Assembly: GCA_003563455.1 (NCBI GenBank)
Contig: PWRV01000245.1
Coordinates: forward strand, 1 to 7,503
Source of the DNA: Thioalkalivibrio sp.
GTDB lineage: Bacteria > Pseudomonadota > Gammaproteobacteria > Ectothiorhodospirales > Ectothiorhodospiraceae
Direction: 5' to 3'
Length of the DNA: 7,503 nt
The notes under the pieces were generated by a model. That model made no database searches, was not told the DNA's origin, and worked only from the letters and a program-made list of their open reading frames with translations. Position numbers and translations under genes: made by a program. Shown one piece after another: positions 1-5,980 of the stretch (position 1 is its first letter; each line of letters begins with the position of its first letter).

Positions 1-6
1 AAGCCT

Positions 7-11
7 GGAGA
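7..11 (+). promoter_or_regulatory. ribosome binding site of the DJ-1/PfpI gene
   Basis: GGAGA lies 7 nt before the ATG at 19. This supports that ATG as the true start. The promoter must lie to the left of the window, since only 18 bases precede the gene. Confidence 0.7.
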
Positions 12-18
12 CAGCCAC

Positions 19-534
19 ATGAGCCCTGATGACAAGCACGTCGCCATCCTCGTCGAAGACGGTTACCAGGAACTGGAGCTGCACTACCCACGCCTGCGCA
101 TGCTGGAGGCCGGGCTGCGGGTCTCGGTCGTGGGTGCCGGGAAGCCGGAATATGCCAGCGCAATGGGCTACACCGTAAAGGCGGACTTCAGTGCCGACGA
201 GGTCGATGCGGATGGCGTCGATGCGCTGATCGTCCCCGGTGGCATGGCCCCGGACAAGATGCGCCGCCACCGCGCGATGGTCGACCTGGTGCGGGCCGTC
301 AACGAGCGTGGCAGACCGGTGGCCTGGATCTGTCACGGCGGCTGGATGGCGGTATCGGCGGACATCCTGCGCGGGCGACGCGCGACCTCCTTCCACTCGA
401 TCCGCGACGACATGATCAATGCCGGCGCCGACTGGAGTGACGAGGAAGTCGTCGAGGACGGCAATCTGATCAGCAGCCGCACCCCGGACGATCTGCCGGC
501 ATTCTGCCGGACCCTGCTCGAAAGGCTCCGGTAA
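19..534 (+). CDS. DJ-1/PfpI family protein (class I glutamine amidotransferase-like fold)
   Basis: Complete 171-residue cytoplasmic protein of the DJ-1/PfpI superfamily, close in length and layout to PfpI and E. coli YhbO. Visible landmarks in order: first beta strand HVAILVEDG (7-15); acidic stretch before YP (residues 14-24), where Glu20 aligns by eye with the Glu that contacts the nucleophile in DJ-1; IVPGG (71-75); the nucleophile elbow WICHGGWM with Cys105 and His106; and a C-terminal SRTPDDLPAF (153-162) typical of the PfpI/YhbO branch. Family members have been described as intracellular proteases, deglycases/glyoxalase-like enzymes or stress chaperones; which applies here cannot be read from sequence. 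Gln17 sits where PfpI-type proteins usually carry Glu. There is no signal peptide or membrane segment. It is followed by a REP-like hairpin, and no partner gene is visible in the window. Family assignment is firm; the substrate is unknown. Confidence 0.93.
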   Translation: MSPDDKHVAILVEDGYQELELHYPRLRMLEAGLRVSVVGAGKPEYASAMGYTVKADFSADEVDADGVDALIVPGGMAPDKMRRHRAMVDLVRAVNERGRPVAWICHGGWMAVSADILRGRRATSFHSIRDDMINAGADWSDEEVVEDGNLISSRTPDDLPAFCRTLLERLR

Positions 535-537
535 CAC

Positions 538-579
538 GGGATAACGGGGACAGATTCGTAAAACTGTCCCTGCTATCCC
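538..579. repeat. REP-like inverted repeat (16-bp arms, 10-nt loop)
   Basis: Left arm 538-553 and right arm 564-579 match as reverse complements at 14 of 16 positions, separated by an A/T-rich 10-nt loop. The left arm runs into GGGGACAGATT, a core I associate with REP-type palindromes and RAYT (IS200-like Y1 transposase) elements in proteobacteria; that link is from memory and not verified. It starts 3 bp after the stop codon of the DJ-1/PfpI gene, where REP elements often sit, and could also stabilise the 3' end of or terminate that transcript. No run of T follows, so a classical intrinsic terminator is less likely. No transposase gene is nearby. Confidence 0.6.
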
Positions 580-623
580 TCCTGCCCCGGCACGCGGTCA
601 CGCGTGTTCGGGCGGGGCGCCAG

Positions 624-650
624 CGGCTGCGGATGCCGGATGCGCAGCCG
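624..650 (+). other. hairpin with tandem 7-bp repeat upstream of the coiled-coil gene
   Basis: Perfect 8-bp arms CGGCTGCG (624-631) and CGCAGCCG (643-650) enclose an 11-nt loop. Two adjacent copies of CGGATGC (630-636 and 637-643) span the loop. The stem is followed by TCCTTTCT, a pyrimidine-rich but interrupted tract. It could be a weak terminator for the upstream gene or a folded 5' leader of the downstream gene, whose Shine-Dalgarno site lies 22 nt beyond. The structure is seen; its role is inferred. Confidence 0.4.
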
Positions 651-672
651 TCCTTTCTACAACAAACGGAAC

Positions 673-678
673 GAGGAG
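673..678 (+). promoter_or_regulatory. ribosome binding site that decides the coiled-coil gene start
   Basis: GAGGAG lies 9 nt before the ATG at 688. The frame stays open back to a GTG at 604 and includes an ATG at 640, but neither has a comparable site, and the intervening codons (Arg/Cys/Gly-rich) do not resemble the rest of the protein. Confidence 0.65.
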
Positions 679-687
679 ATCGAAGAG

Positions 688-975
688 ATGGGTGAACGCG
701 AGGAATACGTTGACAAGATGAAGGGGAAGATCGAGGAATGGAACCACGATCTGGCAAAGCTGGAGGCGAAGGCCAAGGAGGCCGACGCGGAAATGCGCGA
801 AAAATACGATCAGCAGATCAAGGAGTTGCGCGAACAGCGAAACGAGGCGGAGGAACGGCTGCGCAAGGTGCAGGAGGCCAGCGAGGACTCCTGGAAGAAA
901 TTCCGGGAAGGCATGGAGTCAGCGTGGGATGACATGGTGAAGGCGTTCCGGGACGCTTCCGACCGCTTCCGTTAA
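688..975 (+). CDS. small charged coiled-coil protein, sll1863-like stress-response family
   Basis: A 95-residue protein from the ATG at 688, rich in Glu, Lys, Arg and Asp with almost no Pro or Gly, predicted to be nearly all helix. Residues about 5-65 form a continuous charged coiled coil (for example EEWNHDLAKLEAKAKEADAE, 16-35). Residues about 66-95 form a second, amphipathic helix with aromatic or Met residues on one face: Trp69, Phe72, Met76, Trp80, Met83, Phe87 and Phe94. The EYVDKMKGKIEEWN opening and the WDDMVKAF tail match my recollection of proteins annotated as sll1863 family stress response protein; this is recall, not a search. No signal peptide, membrane segment or catalytic motif is visible, so it is probably a soluble structural or membrane-surface protein. 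It has its own Shine-Dalgarno site and a structured upstream region, and is followed by a hairpin shared with the convergent DUF302 gene. Its biochemical role is unknown. Confidence 0.82.
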   Translation: MGEREEYVDKMKGKIEEWNHDLAKLEAKAKEADAEMREKYDQQIKELREQRNEAEERLRKVQEASEDSWKKFREGMESAWDDMVKAFRDASDRFR

Positions 976-1002
976 GAGCGGGTTAGACAGAGACGGGCAG
1001 GG

Positions 1003-1024
1003 CCGGCCCCCGGATGGGGGCCGG
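1003..1024. terminator. GC-rich hairpin between convergent genes, possible bidirectional terminator
   Basis: Perfect 9-bp stem, CCGGCCCCC (1003-1011) with GGGGGCCGG (1016-1024), and a GGAT loop. It lies 27 bp after the coiled-coil gene and 18 bp past the stop of the oppositely oriented DUF302 gene, so it is well placed to end both transcripts. Neither side has a good T tract (TTCGCC on plus, CCTGCCCGTCTC on minus), so efficiency is uncertain and it may act mainly as a 3'-end stabiliser. Confidence 0.55.
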
Positions 1025-1042
1025 TTCGCCGGGACCGGGCCT

Positions 1043-1525
1043 CTATTCCTGCAGGACCGTCGCGAGGACGCCTTCCACCTCCTCGGTGGCGTCCGCCATG
1101 ACCTCGGCAACGGTTCCGCCGAACATCTCCGCCAGCATCGCGGTGTTCATGCGCGAGATGATGATGCGCTCGTCGGACGTCTCGTAGACGGATATCCGGC
1201 AGGGCATCATCGAGGTGACGACCTTCGCCTCATCATCGGACAGTATTTGGGCGGCGTGATGTGGCTGGCAGAGCTCCATCACGGCCACCCGGTCCACCTC
1301 GTAGCCCTCGGCGCGGACGGGCTCATGCAGTCTGTGCACAGTGGGCACCGCCCACCCCTGATCTTCGGCACTGGCCTCGATGGCCTCGATGGTCTCGTCG
1401 AATCCGTAACGGCTTTCGTCCTCGACCACCATCAACTCGGGGGCTCCGGTAAAGGTGACGAACGACATCACGAGGATGCCCAGGATGAAGCCGCCGATGG
1501 CGGCCACGGTAATCTTTCCGGTCAT
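1043..1525 (-). CDS. membrane-anchored DUF302 domain protein
   Basis: Complete 160-residue protein. Residues about 5-27 form one hydrophobic segment with small residues (AAIGGFILGILVMSF), either an uncleaved signal anchor or a signal peptide, so the rest is probably periplasmic. Residues about 38-160 match DUF302 (PF03625), with the family-style blocks MELCQPHHAAQIL (83-95), MMPCRISVYE (106-115), ISRMN (123-127) and MFGGTVAEVM (134-143). Cys86 and Cys109, with His89 and His90, lie inside those blocks and could form a redox pair or metal site; that is inference. The family has no settled biochemical function. The ATG at 1525 is preceded by a strong AGGAGGT at ideal spacing. The gene starts 37 bp after the treZ stop on the same strand with no terminator visible between, so it is probably the last gene of the trehalose operon, although its strong ribosome site allows translation independent of treZ. 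Confidence 0.88.
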   Translation of the reverse strand: MTGKITVAAIGGFILGILVMSFVTFTGAPELMVVEDESRYGFDETIEAIEASAEDQGWAVPTVHRLHEPVRAEGYEVDRVAVMELCQPHHAAQILSDDEAKVVTSMMPCRISVYETSDERIIISRMNTAMLAEMFGGTVAEVMADATEEVEGVLATVLQE

Positions 1526-1531
1526 CGTGGT

Positions 1532-1538
1532 ACCTCCT
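1532..1538 (-). promoter_or_regulatory. strong ribosome binding site of the DUF302 gene
   Basis: On the minus strand AGGAGGT lies 6 nt before the ATG at 1525. It is the best Shine-Dalgarno match in the window and occupies part of the 37-bp gap after treZ. No convincing promoter fits in the rest of that gap. Confidence 0.75.
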
Positions 1539-1562
1539 GTGGTTCAGTGGATTTTTCGCGGC

Positions 1563-3326
1563 TCAGTGTTGAGAGGCGGTCACTTCGACCGCTTCGGTGA
1601 GGATCGCCGCGCATTCTCCCGGGAGCCGAAGGGTGGTACTTCGCAATTCGATCCCGGGTTGGGAGCCAAGTTGCAACTTCGGTTCTGCCAGCCCCGGGGG
1701 CAGGGCCAGCGTCTGCGGGTCCTTCCCCAGGTTGCAGGCGACCACCATGCCAGACCTGAATACGGTGAAGCAGTGGCGGTCCTCGTCGATGGTCACTCGC
1801 AGTCGATCGAGACGGTCTTGCGCAAACGCGGGATGGCTGCGCCGCAAACGGATCAGGGCTCGGTGCCAGTCGAGGATCCCGGTGTGGGGATCGCGCGTTT
1901 GCTCGTCCCAGTCCAGGCGGGAACGCAGGAAGGTGTCCTCGGCCTGTGGATCCGGGATGCTCGAGGGGTCCCAGCCAAAGGCCGAGAACTCCTCGCGCCG
2001 ACCGGTGCGTACCGCTTCGGCGAGGTCCGGATCCCGATGGTCGGTGAAATACAGAAACGGGCTGGAGGCCCCCCATTCCTCACCCTGGAAAAGCATCGGT
2101 ACGAACGGGGCGGTCAGCACCAAAGCGGCGCCCACCTTAAGCAACGCCGGAGACATCAGGTGGCTGCTGCGCTCGCCCGTGGCGCGATTGCCCACCTGAT
2201 CGTGGTTCTGCAGGCAGCCGACGAAGCGCCGGCCCGGGACATCGGTCGCCGGGCGCCCGTGGGCGCGTCTGCGGTAACGCGAGTAGACGCCGTCGTAGGC
2301 GAATCCGCGGGTCAGCACCTTGGCCAGATGCTCGAGCGTGCCGAAGTCAGCATAGTAGCCATTGGATTCTCCGGTCAGCAGCGCGTGCAGCGCGTGGTGG
2401 AAATCCTCGTTCCACTGCGCGTCGAGCCCGTAACCGCCAATCTCCACCGGGCGTATCAGCCGGGGATCGTTCAGATCGCTCTCCGCGATCAGTACGCACG
2501 GCCGCCCGGTACGGCTCTCCAGCTTCCGGACCTCGGCGGACAGGGCCTCGAGGAGGTGCACGGCAGAGGTGTCGATGATTGCATGCACCGCATCGATGCG
2601 CAGGCCGTCGAAGTGGTAGTCCCGCAGCCACATCAGCGCATTGTCGATGAAGTAGCGCCGGACCTCGTCGCTGTGGGCCCGGTCGAGGTTCACCGCCTCA
2701 CCCCAGGGTGTGCTGTAGGCATCGGTGAAATAGGGGCCGAACTGCCCCAGGTAGTTGCCATCGGGTCCAAGATGGTTGTAGACCACGTCGAGCAGCACGG
2801 CCAGGCCCCGCCGGTGACAGGCGTCGACCAGCCGTTTCAGTCCATCCGGACCGCCGTAGGCGTGGTGGGGCGCGAACAGGTTCACGCCGTCGTAACCCCA
2901 GCCGCGATCCCCCGGAAATTCCTGCACCGGCATAAGCTCGAGGTGCGTGACGCCGAGTTCCACCAGATGATCGAGTCTGTCGATCACCGCCTCGAAGGTC
3001 CCCGCGGGGATGAAGGTGCCAACGTGGATCTCGACGATCACGGCCGCGGCCAGCGGCGGTGCGCGCCAGCCCTGATCGCGCCACTCGAAGGTCTTGTGGT
3101 CTACCCAGCGCGAGGGCCCGTGGACGCCATCCGGTTGCCAGGGCGAACGCGGATCCGGGAACGGTCCGTCGCCGCCCACGAGGAAGGCGTAGTCGACGCC
3201 ATGCGCGAGTGCCGCGCTCTCCAGCCGCCACCACCCGCCGTTCTGGCGCGTCATCGGCGTGCGCGCTCCGGCACAGTCCAGCAGCACCTCTTCCGCCTCC
3301 GGCGCCCAGACGCTCACCGCGGTCAT
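1563..3326 (-). CDS. treZ: malto-oligosyltrehalose trehalohydrolase
   Basis: Complete 587-residue cytoplasmic enzyme (GH13, TreZ type) that hydrolyses the alpha-1,4 bond next to the terminal trehalose unit of maltooligosyl trehalose, releasing free trehalose. Residues 1-85 form the N-terminal beta-rich (CBM48-like) domain, with the TreZ-type stretch DPRSPWQPDGVHGPSRW (58-74). The TIM barrel spans about 95-500: EIHVGTF (99-105), DVVYNH (180-185), GLRIDAVHAI with nucleophile Asp245, IAESDLND with acid/base Glu282, and QNHDQVGNR with Asp376. A short C-terminal beta domain follows. The frame stays open upstream to 3647, but those codons are the treY 3' end read in another frame. The ATG at 3326 overlaps the treY stop as ATGA, has GGAGGG 6 nt upstream, and begins a normal TreZ N terminus. 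Length is as usual for the family. The DUF302 gene follows after 37 bp. Confidence 0.97.
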   Translation of the reverse strand: MTAVSVWAPEAEEVLLDCAGARTPMTRQNGGWWRLESAALAHGVDYAFLVGGDGPFPDPRSPWQPDGVHGPSRWVDHKTFEWRDQGWRAPPLAAAVIVEIHVGTFIPAGTFEAVIDRLDHLVELGVTHLELMPVQEFPGDRGWGYDGVNLFAPHHAYGGPDGLKRLVDACHRRGLAVLLDVVYNHLGPDGNYLGQFGPYFTDAYSTPWGEAVNLDRAHSDEVRRYFIDNALMWLRDYHFDGLRIDAVHAIIDTSAVHLLEALSAEVRKLESRTGRPCVLIAESDLNDPRLIRPVEIGGYGLDAQWNEDFHHALHALLTGESNGYYADFGTLEHLAKVLTRGFAYDGVYSRYRRRAHGRPATDVPGRRFVGCLQNHDQVGNRATGERSSHLMSPALLKVGAALVLTAPFVPMLFQGEEWGASSPFLYFTDHRDPDLAEAVRTGRREEFSAFGWDPSSIPDPQAEDTFLRSRLDWDEQTRDPHTGILDWHRALIRLRRSHPAFAQDRLDRLRVTIDEDRHCFTVFRSGMVVACNLGKDPQTLALPPGLAEPKLQLGSQPGIELRSTTLRLPGECAAILTEAVEVTASQH

Positions 3327-5980
3327 GCTGCACCCTCCACCCGTTCCAGCAGCGCCACCGGGAAGGGCGCAAGCAGGTCGGCTACCGGGGTATTCCCGCC
3401 GTCCAGCAGTGCGCCCGAAAGCAGGTTCCGCCAGCGTCCGCGGGGGATGGCCAGACGGGTGTCCTGCCAGTCGCCGCCGAGCCCGAGGAGCAGGCGGGGC
3501 ACCAGCACGAGCACACTGTCGCCGCGCAGATAGGCGAGCGCGTGTCCGGCCCGTGCGCCTTCGACGCTGACCGGCTCGTAGGCCCCCTCGGATCCGAATT
3601 CGCCGGCACGGCGCCTGCGCAGTGCCAGGGCCTGGCGAATGACCCACAGCTTCGGGAGCCCGTCGTCCGAGCGGGCGAGGATCTGGTCAGCGGAGAGCGT
3701 GTCAAGCTCCGCGAGCAGGCGTTGCCGTAGCTTGAAGTCCACCGGGCGCCGGTTGTCCGGATCTACGAGGCTCAGATTCCACAGTTCCATGGCCTGGTAG
3801 ATATCCGGCACCCCCGGCGCGGTGCACTTGACCAGCGTCTGCGCCAGGCTGTTCACACGGCCCGGAGGGATCAGGGGCGTCACGAAGGCTTCGATCATCT
3901 CGCAGAATTCCGGGTCGGCCAGCAGGTTCTCCGCGAAGTCCCGGATGGCCTGCTCGTAGTCGGGATCCGGTTGCGTCCAGTTCGTGTGTTGCTTGGCCTC
4001 GCGGACCGCCTTTTCCAGGTATGCGGTCAGGCGTTCGCTGTCGATCGGCCAGGCGCCGACCAGCGTCTGGTAAATCAGGTATTCCGTAGCCGGGTCGGGC
4101 CCGTGACCCGAACGGTGCCGGGCGTTGTGCTGCATCCAGGTCCTCACGGCCTGACCCCAGGCCTGCGGGATCTCCGACAACAGCACCAGACGTGCGCGCA
4201 CGTCCTCGCTGCGCTTGCTGTCGTGCGTGGAAGTGGCCAGCATCGCATTCGGATGCCGGGCGAGCGCATCCCGTGAGGCCTGGTGAAATTCGTCCACCGA
4301 CAACCCGAACTGCCGGGGATCGCCGCCCACCTCGTTCAGGGCCACCAGGCGGTGGAAACGGTAGAAGGCCGTATCTTCCACCCCCTTGGCCATCGCCGGT
4401 CCCGTGAGTTGCTGAAAGCGCAGCGCGAGTTCGGCCTCCAGATCACCCTCGATACGCAAAAGGAGCAGGGCCTGCAGGAACTGCAGCAATTCCTCGTCCA
4501 GGTGCGGATCCTGGGCCTGAGCGGCTTCGATGGCTGAGCGGATGTAGCGTCGGTCGGACTCGGTGACCGGGGCATCCCGCGTCACGTAGGTGCGATAGAC
4601 CGGAAAGCACGCCGCGACCTCAAGGAGTGCCTGGTAGAGTCCCTCGCGGCTGTAGTCGCGATGCCGCCGGTGTCGCTCGCAGATCGTCACGAAGAGCGAC
4701 GCCAGACGCTGGATCTCGCTGCCAAGCACTTCCCGCAGGATCTGGTGCTTGCCTTCCAGGACCACTTCTCCGAAGTCGGTCGATGCGCCGGTGATTTCCT
4801 CGTAGAGCGTCGTCATGGGCGCCTCGCCGGCAGGATCGACGAAGAGCCCCTGCACGCGGTTCAGGAAGTCGTAGCCCGTTGTGCCCGCGATCGGCCAGTC
4901 CTGCGGCAGGTGTTCATCGGGCTCGAGTATCTTCTCCGCGACGATCCAGGCCTCCGGGCAGGTCTTGCGCAAGCGGTGGAAATAGCCGGCGGGATGCCGG
5001 AGCCCGTCGGGGTGGTCGACGCGCAGACCGTGGACGGAACCCTCCCGGACCCACTGGATGGGCAGCGCATGTACCGCGTCGAACACCTCCGGATATTCCA
5101 CACGCAGCCCGGCCAGGTCGTTGATGTCGAAAAAGCGTCGGTACCCAAGATCCTGGGCGGCGGTTGTCCACCAGGCGAGGCGGTAGTTCTGTCTGTCGAT
5201 CAGCGCGTCCAGGGCATCCGGATTCGCGTTGATCCGCTCGAGCTCGACCTCGATCGCCGCGAGGATGTCGGCATCCGTGCGGCAGGCCTCATCCAGCAGG
5301 CGGCGGATCACCTCCTGGTCGCGCTTGCGGCGCTCCATCTGTTCGCGAGCGGTGACCTGGGGACGCGGCAGGCGCGCGCAGGATTCTGCCAGAAAACCGA
5401 GCAACTCGGCGTGGCTGCGGCGGTACACGCGCTGGAGCAGTGCAACCAGCGAGGAGGGATCGATCGGGAAGCGATGCTCGTAATAGTGAAGTGTGAACAC
5501 GCCGCCGGCGTAGTGCAGCTGGAGCTGGCCCGCCTCGAGCACGCGCCCGTAGTGGTCGCCCAGTACCGGCAGCAGGACCTTGTTCGGCCAACGCTCCTCC
5601 GACGACTCCCAGTCGACGTCGAAGTACCGTGCGTAAGGGCTGGAAGGGCCATTCTCCAGCACGTCCCACCACCACGGATTCTGATCACCGGCAATCGCCA
5701 TGTGATTCGGGACGATATCGAGCACCTGTCCCATGCCGGCGGTTTCGAGTGCGGCCCATAGCCGCTGCCGTGCGGCCTCTCCGCCGAGCTCCTGGTTCAC
5801 GCGGCCGGGATCGACCACATCGTAGCCATGGGTGCTGCCCTGCGCCGCCTGCAGGAACGGCGAGAGATAGACATGGCTGACGCCCAGCTGCCCGAGATAC
5901 GGGACCACGGCGGCGGCGTCGTCGAGGGTGAAGCCGCCGTGCAGCTGCAGGCGGTAGCTGGCGACGGGTTCAGCAGGCAC
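3323..5980 (-). CDS. treY: maltooligosyl trehalose synthase (malto-oligosyltrehalose synthase)
   Basis: Complete cytoplasmic enzyme of 885 residues from the preferred GTG at 5980 (GH13, TreY type). It isomerises the reducing-end alpha-1,4 bond of linear maltodextrins to alpha,alpha-1,1, producing the TreZ substrate. Landmarks: ASYRLQLHGGFTLDD (7-21), the typical TreY opening; YLSPF (38-42); STHGYDVVDP (49-58); VLDIVPNHMAI (86-96); NPWWWDVLENG (101-111); RRFFDINDLAGLRVE (281-295); GLRVDHPDGL with nucleophile Asp322; WIVAEKIL with acid/base Glu349; GTTGYDFLN (366-374); KGVEDTAFYR (532-541); and STHDSKRSEDVRAR with Asp587. The C-terminal part has PGVPDIYQ (722-729). The long insertion between the early barrel strands is normal for TreY. 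The start is uncertain: a TTG at 6019 would add 13 Cys/Trp/Arg-rich residues unlike any TreY N terminus. With GTG the gene overlaps glgX by 11 bp. No good Shine-Dalgarno precedes either codon, so coupling to glgX translation is likely. Confidence 0.96.
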   Translation of the reverse strand: MPAEPVASYRLQLHGGFTLDDAAAVVPYLGQLGVSHVYLSPFLQAAQGSTHGYDVVDPGRVNQELGGEAARQRLWAALETAGMGQVLDIVPNHMAIAGDQNPWWWDVLENGPSSPYARYFDVDWESSEERWPNKVLLPVLGDHYGRVLEAGQLQLHYAGGVFTLHYYEHRFPIDPSSLVALLQRVYRRSHAELLGFLAESCARLPRPQVTAREQMERRKRDQEVIRRLLDEACRTDADILAAIEVELERINANPDALDALIDRQNYRLAWWTTAAQDLGYRRFFDINDLAGLRVEYPEVFDAVHALPIQWVREGSVHGLRVDHPDGLRHPAGYFHRLRKTCPEAWIVAEKILEPDEHLPQDWPIAGTTGYDFLNRVQGLFVDPAGEAPMTTLYEEITGASTDFGEVVLEGKHQILREVLGSEIQRLASLFVTICERHRRHRDYSREGLYQALLEVAACFPVYRTYVTRDAPVTESDRRYIRSAIEAAQAQDPHLDEELLQFLQALLLLRIEGDLEAELALRFQQLTGPAMAKGVEDTAFYRFHRLVALNEVGGDPRQFGLSVDEFHQASRDALARHPNAMLATSTHDSKRSEDVRARLVLLSEIPQAWGQAVRTWMQHNARHRSGHGPDPATEYLIYQTLVGAWPIDSERLTAYLEKAVREAKQHTNWTQPDPDYEQAIRDFAENLLADPEFCEMIEAFVTPLIPPGRVNSLAQTLVKCTAPGVPDIYQAMELWNLSLVDPDNRRPVDFKLRQRLLAELDTLSADQILARSDDGLPKLWVIRQALALRRRRAGEFGSEGAYEPVSVEGARAGHALAYLRGDSVLVLVPRLLLGLGGDWQDTRLAIPRGRWRNLLSGALLDGGNTPVADLLAPFPVALLERVEGAA
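3333..3338 (-). promoter_or_regulatory. ribosome binding site of treZ inside the treY 3' end
   Basis: On the minus strand GGAGGG lies 6 nt before the treZ ATG. It is embedded in the last treY codons and, with the ATGA stop/start overlap, indicates translational coupling of the two genes. Confidence 0.75.

Noticed and set aside
604..687. N-terminal extension of the coiled-coil protein from GTG 604 or ATG 640
   Set aside because: The added residues are Gly/Cys/Arg-rich, contain the hairpin and tandem repeat, and have no Shine-Dalgarno site. ATG 688 has one and begins the conserved-looking part.
470..757. A 95-codon minus-strand frame across the gap between the first two genes
   Set aside because: It overlaps the ends of two supported genes and both hairpins, its product is Arg/Ser/Pro-rich, and no family is recognisable.
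1376..1396. Short near-tandem repeat of CTCGATGG inside the DUF302 gene
   Set aside because: It encodes the local EAIEA-type helix sequence of the protein and is explained by coding; two copies of 9 bp are not notable.
1455..3533. A 692-codon open frame on the plus strand, antisense to treZ
   Set aside because: The minus strand here encodes an unmistakable TreZ with all catalytic motifs. The antisense product is rich in Arg, Pro, Gln and Val without recognisable domains, as expected from a GC-rich gene read on its complement.
3327..3647. Extension of treZ upstream of ATG 3326
   Set aside because: This segment overlaps treY codons in another frame and translates to Arg/Pro/Ala-rich sequence unlike TreZ. 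The ATGA overlap with its Shine-Dalgarno site fixes the start.
4661..5761. A 366-codon open frame on the plus strand, antisense to treY
   Set aside because: It lies wholly inside treY, shows no recognisable motif, and has the composition of a complement-strand shadow.
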